Shown here one piece after another: positions 17,634 through 25,823 of a stretch of 64,000 nt of DNA. The notes below the pieces were generated by a model. That model was not told where the DNA came from. It saw only the letters and a list, made by a program, of their open reading frames with translations, and made no database searches. Location of the stretch: positions 2,356,001 through 2,420,000 of the forward strand of contig NZ_CP023202.1 in the NCBI RefSeq assembly GCF_000220705.2. The letters are read 5' to 3'. Positions within the stretch are counted from its first letter, which is position 1. The number at the start of each line of letters is the position of its first letter. This stretch comes from Streptomyces xinghaiensis S187. GTDB lineage: Bacteria; Actinomycetota; Actinomycetes; Streptomycetales; Streptomycetaceae. Both the position numbers and the translations under genes were made by a program.

Positions 17634-18662
17634 ATGCGTCGCTACGGCAAGCACCCCGACGAGGACGACGTCCGGATCCGGCCCGGCAAGGGCAGCCGGC
17701 CCCGCACCAGCATCCGTCCCAAGCACGAGGACGCCGCCGAGGGCATGGTGCTGACCGTCGACCGCGGCCGGATCACCTGCCTCGTCGACGACCGCAGCGT
17801 CACCGCGATGAAGGCCCGCGAACTGGGCCGCAAGAGCGTCGTGGTCGGCGACCGGGTCGGCATCGTCGGAGACCTGTCCGGCGCCAAGGACACCCTGGCG
17901 CGGATCGTCCGGGTGGAGAAGCGCTCCTCGGTGCTGCGCCGCACGGCCGACGACGACGATCCCTACGAGCGGGTGATCGTCGCCAACGCCGACCAGCTCG
18001 CCATCGTCACCGCCCTCGCCGACCCCGAGCCGCGGCCGCGGCTGATCGACCGCTGCCTCGTCGCCGCGTTCGACGCCGGCCTGGACCCGCTGCTCGTCCT
18101 CACCAAGGCGGATCTGGCACCCGCGGCGCCGCTGCTGGAGACCTACGAGCCGCTGGGCGTGCCGTATGTGGTGACCAGCCGCGCGGAGCTGGCCGGGGGC
18201 TCCGCCGCCGACCGGGTGCGGGAGCGGCTGGCCGGGCGCATCACCGTCTTCGTGGGGCACTCCGGGGTCGGCAAGACGACGCTGGTCAACGCCCTGGTGC
18301 CGGACCGGGCACGGGCCACCGGAGTGGTCAACGCGGTCACCGGCCGCGGCCGGCACACCACCACCTCGGCGCTCGCCCTGCCGCTGCCGGACACCCCCGG
18401 GGCGCCCGGCGGCCGGCGCGGCGGCTGGGTGATCGACACCCCGGGCGTGCGCTCCTTCGGGCTCCACCACGTGAACCCCTCCCAGTTCGTCCTGGCCTTC
18501 CCCGACCTCGTTCCGGGCACGGAGCGCTGCCCCCGGGCCTGCAGCCACGACGAACCGGACTGCGCGCTGGACCAGTGGGTCGCCGACGGCCACGCCGATC
18601 CGCAGCGGCTCTACTCGCTGCGGCGGCTGCTCGCGGCGCGGGAGCGGCGCGAGGAGGACTGA
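17634..18662 (+). CDS. rsgA: Small ribosomal subunit biogenesis GTPase RsgA
   Basis: 342-residue circularly permuted GTPase that helps mature the 30S subunit. An OB-fold (about 35-100) comes first. The G-motifs then follow in permuted order: TKAD (G4), GHSGVGKTTLVNAL (G1, about residue 208) and DTPGVRSFGL (G3). The C-terminal zinc knuckle is ERCPRACSHDEPDCAL. Start ATG 17634 lies 13 bases after aroA. Confidence 0.95.
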   Translation: MRRYGKHPDEDDVRIRPGKGSRPRTSIRPKHEDAAEGMVLTVDRGRITCLVDDRSVTAMKARELGRKSVVVGDRVGIVGDLSGAKDTLARIVRVEKRSSVLRRTADDDDPYERVIVANADQLAIVTALADPEPRPRLIDRCLVAAFDAGLDPLLVLTKADLAPAAPLLETYEPLGVPYVVTSRAELAGGSAADRVRERLAGRITVFVGHSGVGKTTLVNALVPDRARATGVVNAVTGRGRHTTTSALALPLPDTPGAPGGRRGGWVIDTPGVRSFGLHHVNPSQFVLAFPDLVPGTERCPRACSHDEPDCALDQWVADGHADPQRLYSLRRLLAARERREED

Positions 18663-18719
18663 GCGGCGTCTCCGCCCCGGGTCCCGCCGTGAGCGGCCCG
18701 TACGGGGAACTCCCCCGGG

Positions 18720-18757
18720 CCGCCCGGGGAATGGAACCGCCCCCGAGCCCCGGGCGG
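18720..18757. terminator. Convergent hairpin between rsgA and the tetR-type gene
   Basis: 10-bp perfect inverted repeat, 18720-18729 with 18748-18757, in the gap between converging genes. It is probably bidirectional. Confidence 0.55.
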
Positions 18758-18805
18758 GATCACGGGGCCGCGGGACGGGGTCCGGCCGCCCCGGAGACGT
18801 CCGCC

Positions 18806-19423
18806 TCAGAGACCGCCGCCCGCACGCAGGGCCCGCCGGACCAGCCGGCCGGTCTCCTGCTCGCCGACCGGGGCCACCACACAGGACAGCGCCAGCCGCA
18901 CGGCGATCTCGCAGCCCCCGGCCATCCGCTGGACCTCCTCCGGCGGCCGGCCCGGCGCCAGCGCCGCCGCCGCCAGATCCCTGATCTGCACCACCAGTTC
19001 GGACGGCGAGGGCAGCGGGCCGTCCGCACGCCGCTGCGCGGGGACGTACGGCCCGGGGTTCGGCCCGGCGGACGCACGGGGCGGGCGGGGCAGCCGTTCG
19101 CCCCAGCAGCCCGTGAGAGCCGCGCGGACCAGCGGATTGTGACGGGCCGTCCGCGCCGTCCAGTCCGCCACCGCCGCCAGCCGCTCACCGGGTTCGCCCG
19201 GCGGCGGACCGGCCAGCGCGTGCCGGACGCCCGCGAGATAGCGGTCGACCTCGCGCCGCACCAGCGCCCGGGCCAAGCCGTCCTTGCTGCCGAACTCGTT
19301 GTACAGGGTCTGCCGGGACACCCGGGCGGCCACCGCCACGTCGACCATCCGCACACCGGGCCAGGGGCGCCCGGAGAGTGCCGCGAACGCGGCGTCCAGC
19401 AAGGATTCGCGTGCTGTGGGCAT
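18806..19423 (-). CDS. TetR-family transcriptional regulator
   Basis: 205 residues. The N-terminal helix-turn-helix is typical: RESLLDAAFAALSGRPWPGVRMVDVAVAARVSRQTLYNEFGSKDGLARALV. The ligand-binding half is Ala/Leu-rich and not diagnostic of a ligand. ATG 19423 has a GGGAGG site 5 bases upstream. A 13-bp palindrome at 19491-19503 lies in its own promoter and suggests autorepression. It is divergent from hisN, which may be incidental. Confidence 0.88.
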   Translation of the reverse strand: MPTARESLLDAAFAALSGRPWPGVRMVDVAVAARVSRQTLYNEFGSKDGLARALVRREVDRYLAGVRHALAGPPPGEPGERLAAVADWTARTARHNPLVRAALTGCWGERLPRPPRASAGPNPGPYVPAQRRADGPLPSPSELVVQIRDLAAAALAPGRPPEEVQRMAGGCEIAVRLALSCVVAPVGEQETGRLVRRALRAGGGL

Positions 19424-19476
19424 CGTCGCCTCCCGGGCGCGTCCCCGTCCTGGTCTCACACGGCTGCTGTGGGGTC

Positions 19477-19505
19477 AGAATTGACGCGCCGACAGGGACT
19501 GTCAA
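19477..19505 (-). promoter_or_regulatory. Promoter with operator for the TetR-type gene
   Basis: Minus-strand -35 TTGACA (19505-19500) and -10 AATTCT (19482-19477), spacer 17. The palindrome GACAG-GGA-CTGTC at 19491-19503 overlaps the -35 and spacer, where a TetR repressor would bind. Confidence 0.6.
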
Positions 19506-19574
19506 GAGTGCCCCCGTCCGGGCCCCGTCCGCTCCCGTACGGACTCGGCCGTGTGGCCCGTCGCGAGCTGCGTC

Positions 19575-19580
19575 GATACT
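19575..19580 (+). promoter_or_regulatory. -10 element of hisN, probably leaderless
   Basis: GATACT ends 8 bases before the hisN ATG, and no ribosome-binding site precedes that ATG. Transcription would start at about 19587-19589, giving a leaderless mRNA. Confidence 0.5.
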
Positions 19581-19588
19581 GTTCACAC

Positions 19589-20386
19589 ATGCCCGACTAT
19601 CACGACGATCTCCGACTCGCCCATGTCCTGGCGGACGCCGCCGATGCCCAGACCATGGGCCGGTTCAAGGCCCTCGACCTCAAGGTCGACACCAAGCCGG
19701 ACATGACGCCCGTGAGCGAGGCGGACAAGGCCGCCGAGGAGCTGATCCGCACCTCGCTGCGCCGCGCCCGGCCCCGGGACGCGGTACTCGGCGAGGAGTA
19801 CGGCAGCGAGGGGTCCGGGCCCCGGCGCTGGGTGATCGACCCGATCGACGGCACCAAGAACTACGTCCGCGGGGTGCCGGTCTGGGCCACGCTGATCGCC
19901 CTCATGGCGCCCGGCGAGTCCGGCCACCAGCCGGTCGTGGGGCTGGTCTCGGCGCCCGCGCTCGGCCGCCGCTGGTGGGCGGTGCAGGGCTCGGGCGCGT
20001 ACACCGGGCGGAGCCTGTCGTCCGCGACCAGGATGCGCGTCTCGCAGGTCTCGAAGATCTCGGACGCGTCCTTCGCCTACTCCTCGCTGACCGGCTGGGA
20101 GGAGCAGGGCCGGCTGAACGGCTTCCTGGATCTGACCCGCGACTGCTGGCGGACGCGCGGCTACGGCGACTTCTGGCCGTACATGATGGTCGCCGAGGGC
20201 TCGGTGGACATGTGCGCCGAACCGGAGCTGTCGCTCTGGGACATGGCGGCCAACGCGGTCATCGTGCGCGAGGCCGGCGGGGAGTTCACCGGTCTGGACG
20301 GGGTGCGCGGGCCCGGCGGCGGCAACGCCGCGGCGTCCAACGGGCTCCTCCACAGCGAACTGCTGGGCTATCTGAATCCGCGTTAG
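19589..20386 (+). CDS. hisN: Histidinol-phosphatase, inositol-monophosphatase family
   Basis: 265-residue magnesium-dependent phosphatase. Family motifs: EEYG, WVIDPIDGTKNYVRGVPVWATLIAL for metal and phosphate binding, and WDMAANAVIVREAGGEFTGLDG. Actinobacteria use this family, rather than the HAD type, for the histidinol-phosphate step of histidine synthesis; the match in sequence and in neighbourhood (aroA, rsgA) supports HisN. The ATG at 19589 has no Shine-Dalgarno sequence, and a -10 element sits just upstream. Confidence 0.85.
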   Translation: MPDYHDDLRLAHVLADAADAQTMGRFKALDLKVDTKPDMTPVSEADKAAEELIRTSLRRARPRDAVLGEEYGSEGSGPRRWVIDPIDGTKNYVRGVPVWATLIALMAPGESGHQPVVGLVSAPALGRRWWAVQGSGAYTGRSLSSATRMRVSQVSKISDASFAYSSLTGWEEQGRLNGFLDLTRDCWRTRGYGDFWPYMMVAEGSVDMCAEPELSLWDMAANAVIVREAGGEFTGLDGVRGPGGGNAAASNGLLHSELLGYLNPR

Positions 20387-20590
20387 GGCGGGCCGGCCCG
20401 CCCTGCCGGCCGCCCGCCGCGCCCGCCACCGGTGCGCCGGGCGGCTCCCGAACGCCCCCGTACGCCCTCTTGCCCGGCCCGCCGGCCGCATGTGAACATG
20501 AGAATTCCCCCGCTTGTGCATTTGTGCGTCTCCCGCCGGGCCGTTCCGTCAGGGCCGGCCGGGGAGCCGCGAAGGAGGTGGCTCCGCTCC

Positions 20591-20992
20591 ATGCTCGTCC
20601 GTGACGCCATGAGCACCGTGGTCCTCACCATCGGCCCCGCCCACACGCTGCGTCAGGCAGCCCGTCTGATGTCGGACCGCCGCGTCGGCGCCGCCATCGT
20701 CCACGACCCCGACACCAGCGGCATCGGCATCCTCACCGAACGCGACATCATCAAATCCCTGGGCGCCGGCCAGGACCCGGACCACGAGACCGCACAGGCC
20801 CATACGACGACCGACGTCGTCTTCGCCGCCCCCGGCTGGACGCTGGAGGAGGCCGCGGCGGCGATGACGCACGGCGGCTTCCGCCATCTGATCGTGCTCG
20901 ACGACCAGGAAACGGTGGGGGTGGTCTCGGTCCGGGACATCATCCGCTGCTGGTCGCCGGCGCGCCGGGAGCCGGCCGCTCTGGCGGGTTGA
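20591..20992 (+). CDS. CBS-domain pair protein
   Basis: 133-residue cytoplasmic protein made only of two CBS motifs: MLVRDAMSTVVLTIGPAHTLRQAARLMSDRRVGAAIVHD to GIGILTERDIIK, and TTDVVFAAPGWTLEEAAAAMTHGGFRHLIVLDD to GVVSVRDIIR. CBS pairs bind adenine nucleotides and act as sensors; the partner is not visible here. A strong GAAGGAGG site lies about 12 bases before the ATG, slightly far. It converges on katA across a strong terminator. Confidence 0.88.
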   Translation: MLVRDAMSTVVLTIGPAHTLRQAARLMSDRRVGAAIVHDPDTSGIGILTERDIIKSLGAGQDPDHETAQAHTTTDVVFAAPGWTLEEAAAAMTHGGFRHLIVLDDQETVGVVSVRDIIRCWSPARREPAALAG

Positions 20993-21079
20993 GCACCACC
21001 GTGCCGGGGCGGGGCCGCCCGGACCGCCGGCGAAGACGGCCGGGGCCCGGACGGCGGAGGAACCCGCGCCCGGAACGGC

Positions 21080-21117
21080 GGAGAGAGCCGGCCCCCCGGA
21101 GGGGACCGGCTCTCTCC
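21080..21117. terminator. Convergent terminator between the CBS gene and katA
   Basis: 12-bp perfect inverted repeat, 21080-21091 with 21106-21117, with further pairing in the loop. It lies between converging stops and should act on both strands. Confidence 0.75.
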
Positions 21118-21138
21118 GTCCTTGCGGCAGGCGCCGGG

Positions 21139-22605
21139 TCAGCCGCGCAGGGCCTGGACCGCGGCCTCCAGACGCTTGCCGAAGTCCTCGTCCGCCTGGC
21201 GGAAGTTGTTGATCGCCCGCTCCAGGATGTCGTCCCGGCTGACGCCGCTCATGGCGCCCGCGAGGTTGCCGACCAGGCGCTCCTTCTCGTCCTCGCTCAT
21301 GAGCCGGTAGAGGTTGCCCGCCTGCACGAAGTCGTTGTCCTCCGTGTGCCGGGGGGTGTCCGCCTCGCCCGTCTCACCGCTGACGGGGATCGGCTGCCAC
21401 AGCGGGCGGCCGGTCTGCGCCGGACCGCCGAAGCTGTTCGGCTCGTAGTTCTTGGCGCCGTTGTGCCGGCCGTCGTAGAGGAAGCCGTCCCGGCCGTGGG
21501 TGCGGGCCTCGGTGGCGTGCGGGCGGTTCACCGGCAGCTGGTCGGCGTTGACGCCGACGCGGTAGCGGTGGGCGTCGCCGTAGCCGAAGAGCCGGCCCTG
21601 CAGCATCTTGTCCGGGGACGGGCCGATGCCGGGCACGAAGTGCGCCGGGGAGAAGACCGACTGCTCGACCTCGGCGAAGATGTTCTGCGGGTTCCGGTTG
21701 AGCTCCAGCTTGCCGATCTCGATGACCGGGTAGTCCGCGTGCGGCCACACCTTGGTCAGGTCGAACGGGTTGAAGCGGTAGGTCGCCGCCTCGGACGCCG
21801 GCATGATCTGGACGCCGACGGTCCAGCTCGGGTAGTCGCCGCGCTCGATGGACTCGCGCAGGTCGCGCTGGTGGCTGTCCGGGTCCTCCCCCGCGAGCTT
21901 GTTGGCCTCTTCCTGGGTCAGGCACTTGATGCCCTGGTCGGTCTTGAAGTGGTACTTGACCCAGAAGACCTCGCCGGCCTCGTTGTTCCACTGGAAGGTG
22001 TGCGAGCCGAAGCCGTCCATGTGGCGGTACGAGGCGGGGATGCCGCGGTCGCCGAAGAGCCAGGTGACCTGGTGCGTCGACTCCGGGGAGAGTCCCCAGA
22101 AGTCGAAGACGTTGTCCGCCTCCTGCGAACCGGTGTACGGGTCGCGCTTCTGGGTGTGGATGAAGTCGGGGAACTTGATGGCGTCCCGGATGAAGAAGAC
22201 CGGGGTGTTGTTGCCCACCAGGTCGTAGTTGCCGTCCTCGGTGTAGAACTTCAGCGCGAAGCCGCGGGGGTCCCGCACCGCGTCGGCGGCACCGAGGTTG
22301 CCGGCGACCGTGGAGAAGCGGAGGAAGACCTCGGTCTCCTTGCCCACCTGGGAGAGGAACTTCGCCCTGGTGTACTTGGTCACGTCCGCGGTCACCGTGA
22401 AGGTGCCGTAGGCGCCCGCGCCCCGGGCGTGCACGACCCGCTCCGGGATCCGCTCGCGGTTGAAGTGCGCGAGCTTCTCCAGCAGCAGCTGGTCCTGCAC
22501 CAGTACGGGACCGCCGACACCGGCCGTCTCGCTGTTCTGGTTGTCCGCGACCGGAGCCCCGGATTCTGTCGTCAGCGGCCCTGTCGCCTCGCCCTGCACC
22601 GTCAC
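21139..22605 (-). CDS. katA: Monofunctional haem catalase
   Basis: 488-residue small-subunit catalase that breaks down hydrogen peroxide. The catalytic histidine is in VVHARGAGAYG (H59), the distal asparagine in EDGNYDLVGNNTPVFF, and the proximal haem tyrosine in RLFGYGDAHRYRVG near residue 340. Its length is normal for clade-3 enzymes. It is divergent from the Fur-family gene catR, and its promoter contains the palindrome expected for CatR control. Confidence 0.96.
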   Translation of the reverse strand: MTVQGEATGPLTTESGAPVADNQNSETAGVGGPVLVQDQLLLEKLAHFNRERIPERVVHARGAGAYGTFTVTADVTKYTRAKFLSQVGKETEVFLRFSTVAGNLGAADAVRDPRGFALKFYTEDGNYDLVGNNTPVFFIRDAIKFPDFIHTQKRDPYTGSQEADNVFDFWGLSPESTHQVTWLFGDRGIPASYRHMDGFGSHTFQWNNEAGEVFWVKYHFKTDQGIKCLTQEEANKLAGEDPDSHQRDLRESIERGDYPSWTVGVQIMPASEAATYRFNPFDLTKVWPHADYPVIEIGKLELNRNPQNIFAEVEQSVFSPAHFVPGIGPSPDKMLQGRLFGYGDAHRYRVGVNADQLPVNRPHATEARTHGRDGFLYDGRHNGAKNYEPNSFGGPAQTGRPLWQPIPVSGETGEADTPRHTEDNDFVQAGNLYRLMSEDEKERLVGNLAGAMSGVSRDDILERAINNFRQADEDFGKRLEAAVQALRG

Positions 22606-22674
22606 TTACGCCTCCCGCGTTTTCTGCAGTACCTGCAGTTCTGTTGCCCTACAGCTTGGTTTACAGCGAAACCG

Positions 22675-22702
22675 ATCCTACATTGGACACTGTCCAAGTC
22701 AA
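22675..22702 (-). promoter_or_regulatory. katA promoter with embedded CatR-type operator
   Basis: Minus-strand -35 TTGACT (22702-22697) and -10 TAGGAT (22680-22675), spacer 16. The spacer holds a perfect 7-1-7 palindrome, TTGGACA-C-TGTCCAA (22683-22697), the form bound by peroxide-sensing Fur-family repressors. Bound repressor would block polymerase. Confidence 0.8.
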
Positions 22703-22785
22703 GAAGAATCCGAAGACCGTACGCGTTCGGAACCCGGGGTACACGCTTGTTAAGCTGGACCCCCAGATTTCGTTAGGTGATGGAC

Positions 22786-23205
22786 ATGAGTGACCTACTG
22801 GACCGCCTCCGTGGCCGCGGCTGGCGGATGACCGCCCAGCGGCGGGTCATCGCCGAGGTTCTCGACGGCGACCATGTCCACCTGACCGCCGACGAGGTGC
22901 ACGCGCGGGCCGCCGCGCGACTGCCCGAGATCTCGCGCGCGACGGTGTACAACACCCTCGGTGAGCTGGTCTCCCTCGGTGAAGTCATCGAGGTCTCCAC
23001 CGACCGCCGGGCCATGCGGTATGACCCCAACGCCCACCGGCCGCACCAGCACCTGGTGTGCGGCCAGTGCGGCACGGTGCGGGACGTCCACCCCACCGGC
23101 ACCCCGCTCGCCGATCTGCCCGAGAGCGAGCGCTTCGGCTTCACGATCTCCGCGGTCGACGTGACGTACCACGGCCTCTGCCCGTCCTGCGCCTCCTCCG
23201 CCTGA
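22786..23205 (+). CDS. catR: Fur-family peroxide-responsive repressor CatR
   Basis: 139 residues. A winged-helix domain (GWRMTAQRRVIAEVLDG to SRATVYNTLGELVSLGEV) is followed by the regulatory metal segment PHQHLVCGQCGTVRD and a second CPSC pair that completes the structural zinc site. Sequence and position divergent from katA match Streptomyces CatR, a peroxide sensor that represses the catalase gene and itself. Alternative starts are ATG 22780 and GTG 22777; ribosome-site strength does not decide. A TAAGCT at 22751-22756 is a plausible -10. Confidence 0.93.
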   Translation: MSDLLDRLRGRGWRMTAQRRVIAEVLDGDHVHLTADEVHARAAARLPEISRATVYNTLGELVSLGEVIEVSTDRRAMRYDPNAHRPHQHLVCGQCGTVRDVHPTGTPLADLPESERFGFTISAVDVTYHGLCPSCASSA

Positions 23206-23349
23206 GCGGGACGGGGCCGACGGCACACGGGAGCCGGGGCCTCTCCGCCGCGACCGGTCCGCGGGGGTGACCGGAGCGCCGGCGCGCGGCAGCCACCGAG
23301 GCGCCGCGGGCGGACCGCCGGGCGGCGCGACCCGGCCCGGACATGACGG

Positions 23350-23376
23350 AGGCCCGGATCCTGGGGATCCGGGCCT
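23350..23376 (-). terminator. Terminator of the first tRNA-fMet gene
   Basis: 12-bp perfect hairpin with a 3-base loop, starting 10 bases beyond the 3' end of the tRNA on the minus strand. No long T tract. Confidence 0.7.
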
Positions 23377-23386
23377 TCGTACCGAG

Positions 23387-23460
23387 TAGCGGGGACAGGA
23401 TTTGAACCTGCGACCTCTGGGTTATGAGCCCAGCGAGCTACCGAGCTGCTCCACCCCGCG
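23387..23460 (-). tRNA. Initiator tRNA-fMet (CAT), copy 1
   Basis: 74-nt cloverleaf with anticodon CAT. Initiator features are visible: three G:C pairs in the anticodon stem (GGG/CCC) and an unpaired first position (C1 against U72). The CCA end is not encoded. Identical to the copy at 25708-25781. Confidence 0.95.
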
Positions 23461-23471
23461 TCGTTATCTCC

Positions 23472-23500
23472 ACTCTAACCGTCGGCGACAACCAGCGCAA
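23472..23500 (-). promoter_or_regulatory. Promoter of tRNA-fMet copy 1
   Basis: -35 TTGCGC (23500-23495), 17-base spacer, -10 TAGAGT (23477-23472). The -10 ends 11 bases before the first tRNA base, so transcription would begin only a few bases upstream of the mature end. Confidence 0.6.
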
Positions 23501-23579
23501 ATCCGGGACACGGGCCCCCGAACAGCGGAAAGAGCCGGGCGGCCCGGGCGCCTCCGCGGGTGCGGAAGGCCCCGGGAGG

Positions 23580-25541
23580 CTACGCCGACAGCTCCTGCCG
23601 GAGGGCGTCCCGGAGCCTCGCCGCGCGCTCCGCCACCTCCGGCGGGCCCAGCTTCACCGCTTCCGAGCACCACTGCTGGGCGTCGACCAGATCGCCGCGC
23701 CGGGCCGCCAGCAGGGCCAGCCGCAGCGCCGCCCGCCCGTGGCCCGCCTCGGCCGCCCGGGTCCACCAGAGCGCGGCCTCCGGCTCGCTGCCCTCGCGGG
23801 CGTAGAGCAGGCCGAGGTTGAAGGCGCCGTTGCGGCTGCCCGCGTCGGCGGCCCGGCGGTACCAGCGGGCGGCCTGCACCACGTCGCCGCGCGCCGCGGC
23901 GAGCGTCCCGCACCGCACCTGCGCCCTGCGGTGGCCCTGCTCGGCCGCGCGCTCGTACCACTCCTCGCTCTCCGCGACGGGACCGTCCTGCGGACCGGCG
24001 GCACCCGCCTCCGGCTCCTGCTCGCCGGAGCGGCCGCGCGCCTTCCGGTCCAGCAGCGCGCCGAGGCGGAAGGCCGCCTCCGCGCTGCCACCGCCCGCGG
24101 CGCAGCGCAGATGGCGCTCGGCCTCCCGCTCGTCGCCGTCCCGCAGCAGGGCGATGGCGACCTGGAGCGCCGCCTCGGTGTGCCCGGCCGCCGCGGCGCG
24201 CTCGTACCAGCGCCGCGCCTCGGCCTCCTCGCCCCGCCCGGTGTGCAGGATGCCGAGGTTGAAGGCGGCGTCGACGCTGCCCGCCTCGGCGGCCTTGGAG
24301 AACCACGGGCCCGCGCCCGCGGCATCGCCCTGCTGGAGCAGCAGGACGGCCAGGGCGTTGGCCGCCTCGCGGTGCCCCGCGTAGGCCGCGCGGCGGTACC
24401 ACTGCTCGGCCTGGTCGTTGCGGCCCTGCTCGGCGCAGAGCAGCCCCAGGTTGAAGGCGCCGTTGATGTCGCCCGCGTCCAGGGCGGCGCGGTACCAGCG
24501 CTCGGCGGTCTGCGGCTCGCCGCGGTCGGCGTGCAGCGCGCCCAGGGCGTTGGCGGCGTTGCCGTCCCCGTCCTGGGCGGCACGGCGCCACCAGACCGCG
24601 GCGCTGTCCGGGTCGCCCGCGTCGCGCAGCAGGAAGCCCAGCGCGCAGGCGGCGCGGGCCTCGCCGTCCTTGGCCGCGCTCAGATACCAGCGGCCGGCCT
24701 CCTTGGTCTCGCCGCGCTCCTCCAGGAGCGTGCCGAGGTACAGGGCGGCACGCCGGTGGCCGCGCGCGGCGGCCTGGCGGTACCACTGCTCCGCCTCGGC
24801 GGAGGCACCCGGCTCCGCGCCGTCGCCCGGCAGGGGGCGCGGCGGGGCCGGGCCGGGGCCGAGCTCGCGGGCGCCGGCGGTGCGGTCGCGCCGGGCCGGG
24901 TCGCTCAGGTCGAGGATCCGGGCGAGCCGGTACGCGGCCTCCCGGTGGCCCTGCTCGGCGGCGACGCGGAACCAGCGCTCCGCGCCCACGTCACTGCGGT
25001 GCTCCAGCAGGTCCCCGAGGGCGTAGGCGCCCAGGGCGTGTCCCGATTCGGCGGACTGGCGCAGCCAGTACTCGGCGCCGGTCTCGTCGCCGCGCTCGCG
25101 GCAGTAGCGGCCGAGGGAGTGCGCGGCGGCGGCGGATCCGGCGACGGCGGCGATCCGCCACCAGCCGGCGGCCTCGTCGACGTAGCCGCGCTGGTGCAGC
25201 AGGACGCCCAGGTTGTTGGCGGCGGCGCGGTCTCCGGTGGCGGTGGCGGCGCGGAGGTGCGGTTCCGCCCCGTCGAGGTCGCCGCGGCGGAGCAGCAGCG
25301 CCCCGAGGACACCGGCGGACTCCGGGTCACCGGCTTCGGCGGCGCGGCGGTGCCGGGCCTCCTTCTCCGCCTCGGCGGCGGACTCCGGAGCGGTGGTGCC
25401 GGTCGTCTCCGGGGCGGGGGTGGTGACGGCGTCCGGGCAGGCTGCGGCGCCGGCCGGCGCGACCGCATACCTCCCGGTATCCGGTGGAGCCACAAATCGA
25501 CCTGATTCCAACAGATTTGCCTTGTCCCCCATAAGGGCCAT
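23580..25541 (-). CDS. Sel1/TPR-like repeat protein
   Basis: 653 residues built almost entirely of about 36-residue Sel1-like repeats with the pattern A.LG.LL...GD...A..W...AA..G (for example GDRAAANNLGVLLHQRGYVDEAAGWWRIAAVAGS); about fifteen units run from residue 60 to the end. A disordered Ala/Thr/Pro-rich N-terminus precedes them. Such solenoids mediate protein-protein contact; no enzymatic domain or signal peptide is visible. MALMGDK is taken as the start; the second Met (GDKANLLES) is an alternative. The gene lies between two identical initiator tRNA genes on the same strand. Confidence 0.85.
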   Translation of the reverse strand: MALMGDKANLLESGRFVAPPDTGRYAVAPAGAAACPDAVTTPAPETTGTTAPESAAEAEKEARHRRAAEAGDPESAGVLGALLLRRGDLDGAEPHLRAATATGDRAAANNLGVLLHQRGYVDEAAGWWRIAAVAGSAAAAHSLGRYCRERGDETGAEYWLRQSAESGHALGAYALGDLLEHRSDVGAERWFRVAAEQGHREAAYRLARILDLSDPARRDRTAGARELGPGPAPPRPLPGDGAEPGASAEAEQWYRQAAARGHRRAALYLGTLLEERGETKEAGRWYLSAAKDGEARAACALGFLLRDAGDPDSAAVWWRRAAQDGDGNAANALGALHADRGEPQTAERWYRAALDAGDINGAFNLGLLCAEQGRNDQAEQWYRRAAYAGHREAANALAVLLLQQGDAAGAGPWFSKAAEAGSVDAAFNLGILHTGRGEEAEARRWYERAAAAGHTEAALQVAIALLRDGDEREAERHLRCAAGGGSAEAAFRLGALLDRKARGRSGEQEPEAGAAGPQDGPVAESEEWYERAAEQGHRRAQVRCGTLAAARGDVVQAARWYRRAADAGSRNGAFNLGLLYAREGSEPEAALWWTRAAEAGHGRAALRLALLAARRGDLVDAQQWCSEAVKLGPPEVAERAARLRDALRQELSA

Positions 25542-25667
25542 CGTCGCACCACCTGAAACCTGCGTACACCTGGTATACCGCAGCCAGTGAAGTCACTTCG
25601 GCGTTTTGTCGACTTCCCGACATGACGAGGACTCAAACGCCGGGGCGCACAGTACCCCCGGACAAGT

Positions 25668-25700
25668 GAAGGACCCGGAGTCGTTGACTCCGGGTCCTTC
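25668..25700 (-). terminator. Terminator of the second tRNA-fMet gene
   Basis: 15-bp perfect stem (25668-25682/25686-25700) with loop GTT, 7 bases beyond the tRNA 3' end. It separates the tRNA from the Sel1-repeat gene downstream. Confidence 0.85.
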
Positions 25701-25707
25701 ATATGAG

Positions 25708-25781
25708 TAGCGGGGACAGGATTTGAACCTGCGACCTCTGGGTTATGAGCCCAGCGAGCTACCGAGCTGCTCCACCCCGCG
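25708..25781 (-). tRNA. Initiator tRNA-fMet (CAT), copy 2
   Basis: Base-for-base identical to the copy at 23387-23460 over all 74 nt, with the same C1/U72 mismatch and GGG/CCC anticodon stem. The flanks differ, and it has its own terminator. A TACGGT at 25799-25794 could be its -10. Confidence 0.95.
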
Positions 25782-25823
25782 CCGTTGTGTGACAACCGTA
25801 CCACGGCGCGGGGTGTGCCCTGT

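Noticed and set aside
22624..22638. CTGCAG-TAC-CTGCAG double hexamer before katA
   Set aside because: It lies between the katA promoter and the start codon, is only two self-complementary hexamers, and the 7-1-7 palindrome explains control better.
23387..25781. Integrated element bounded by tRNA attachment sites
   Set aside because: Both tRNA copies are complete, and there is no integrase, excisionase or composition shift between them.
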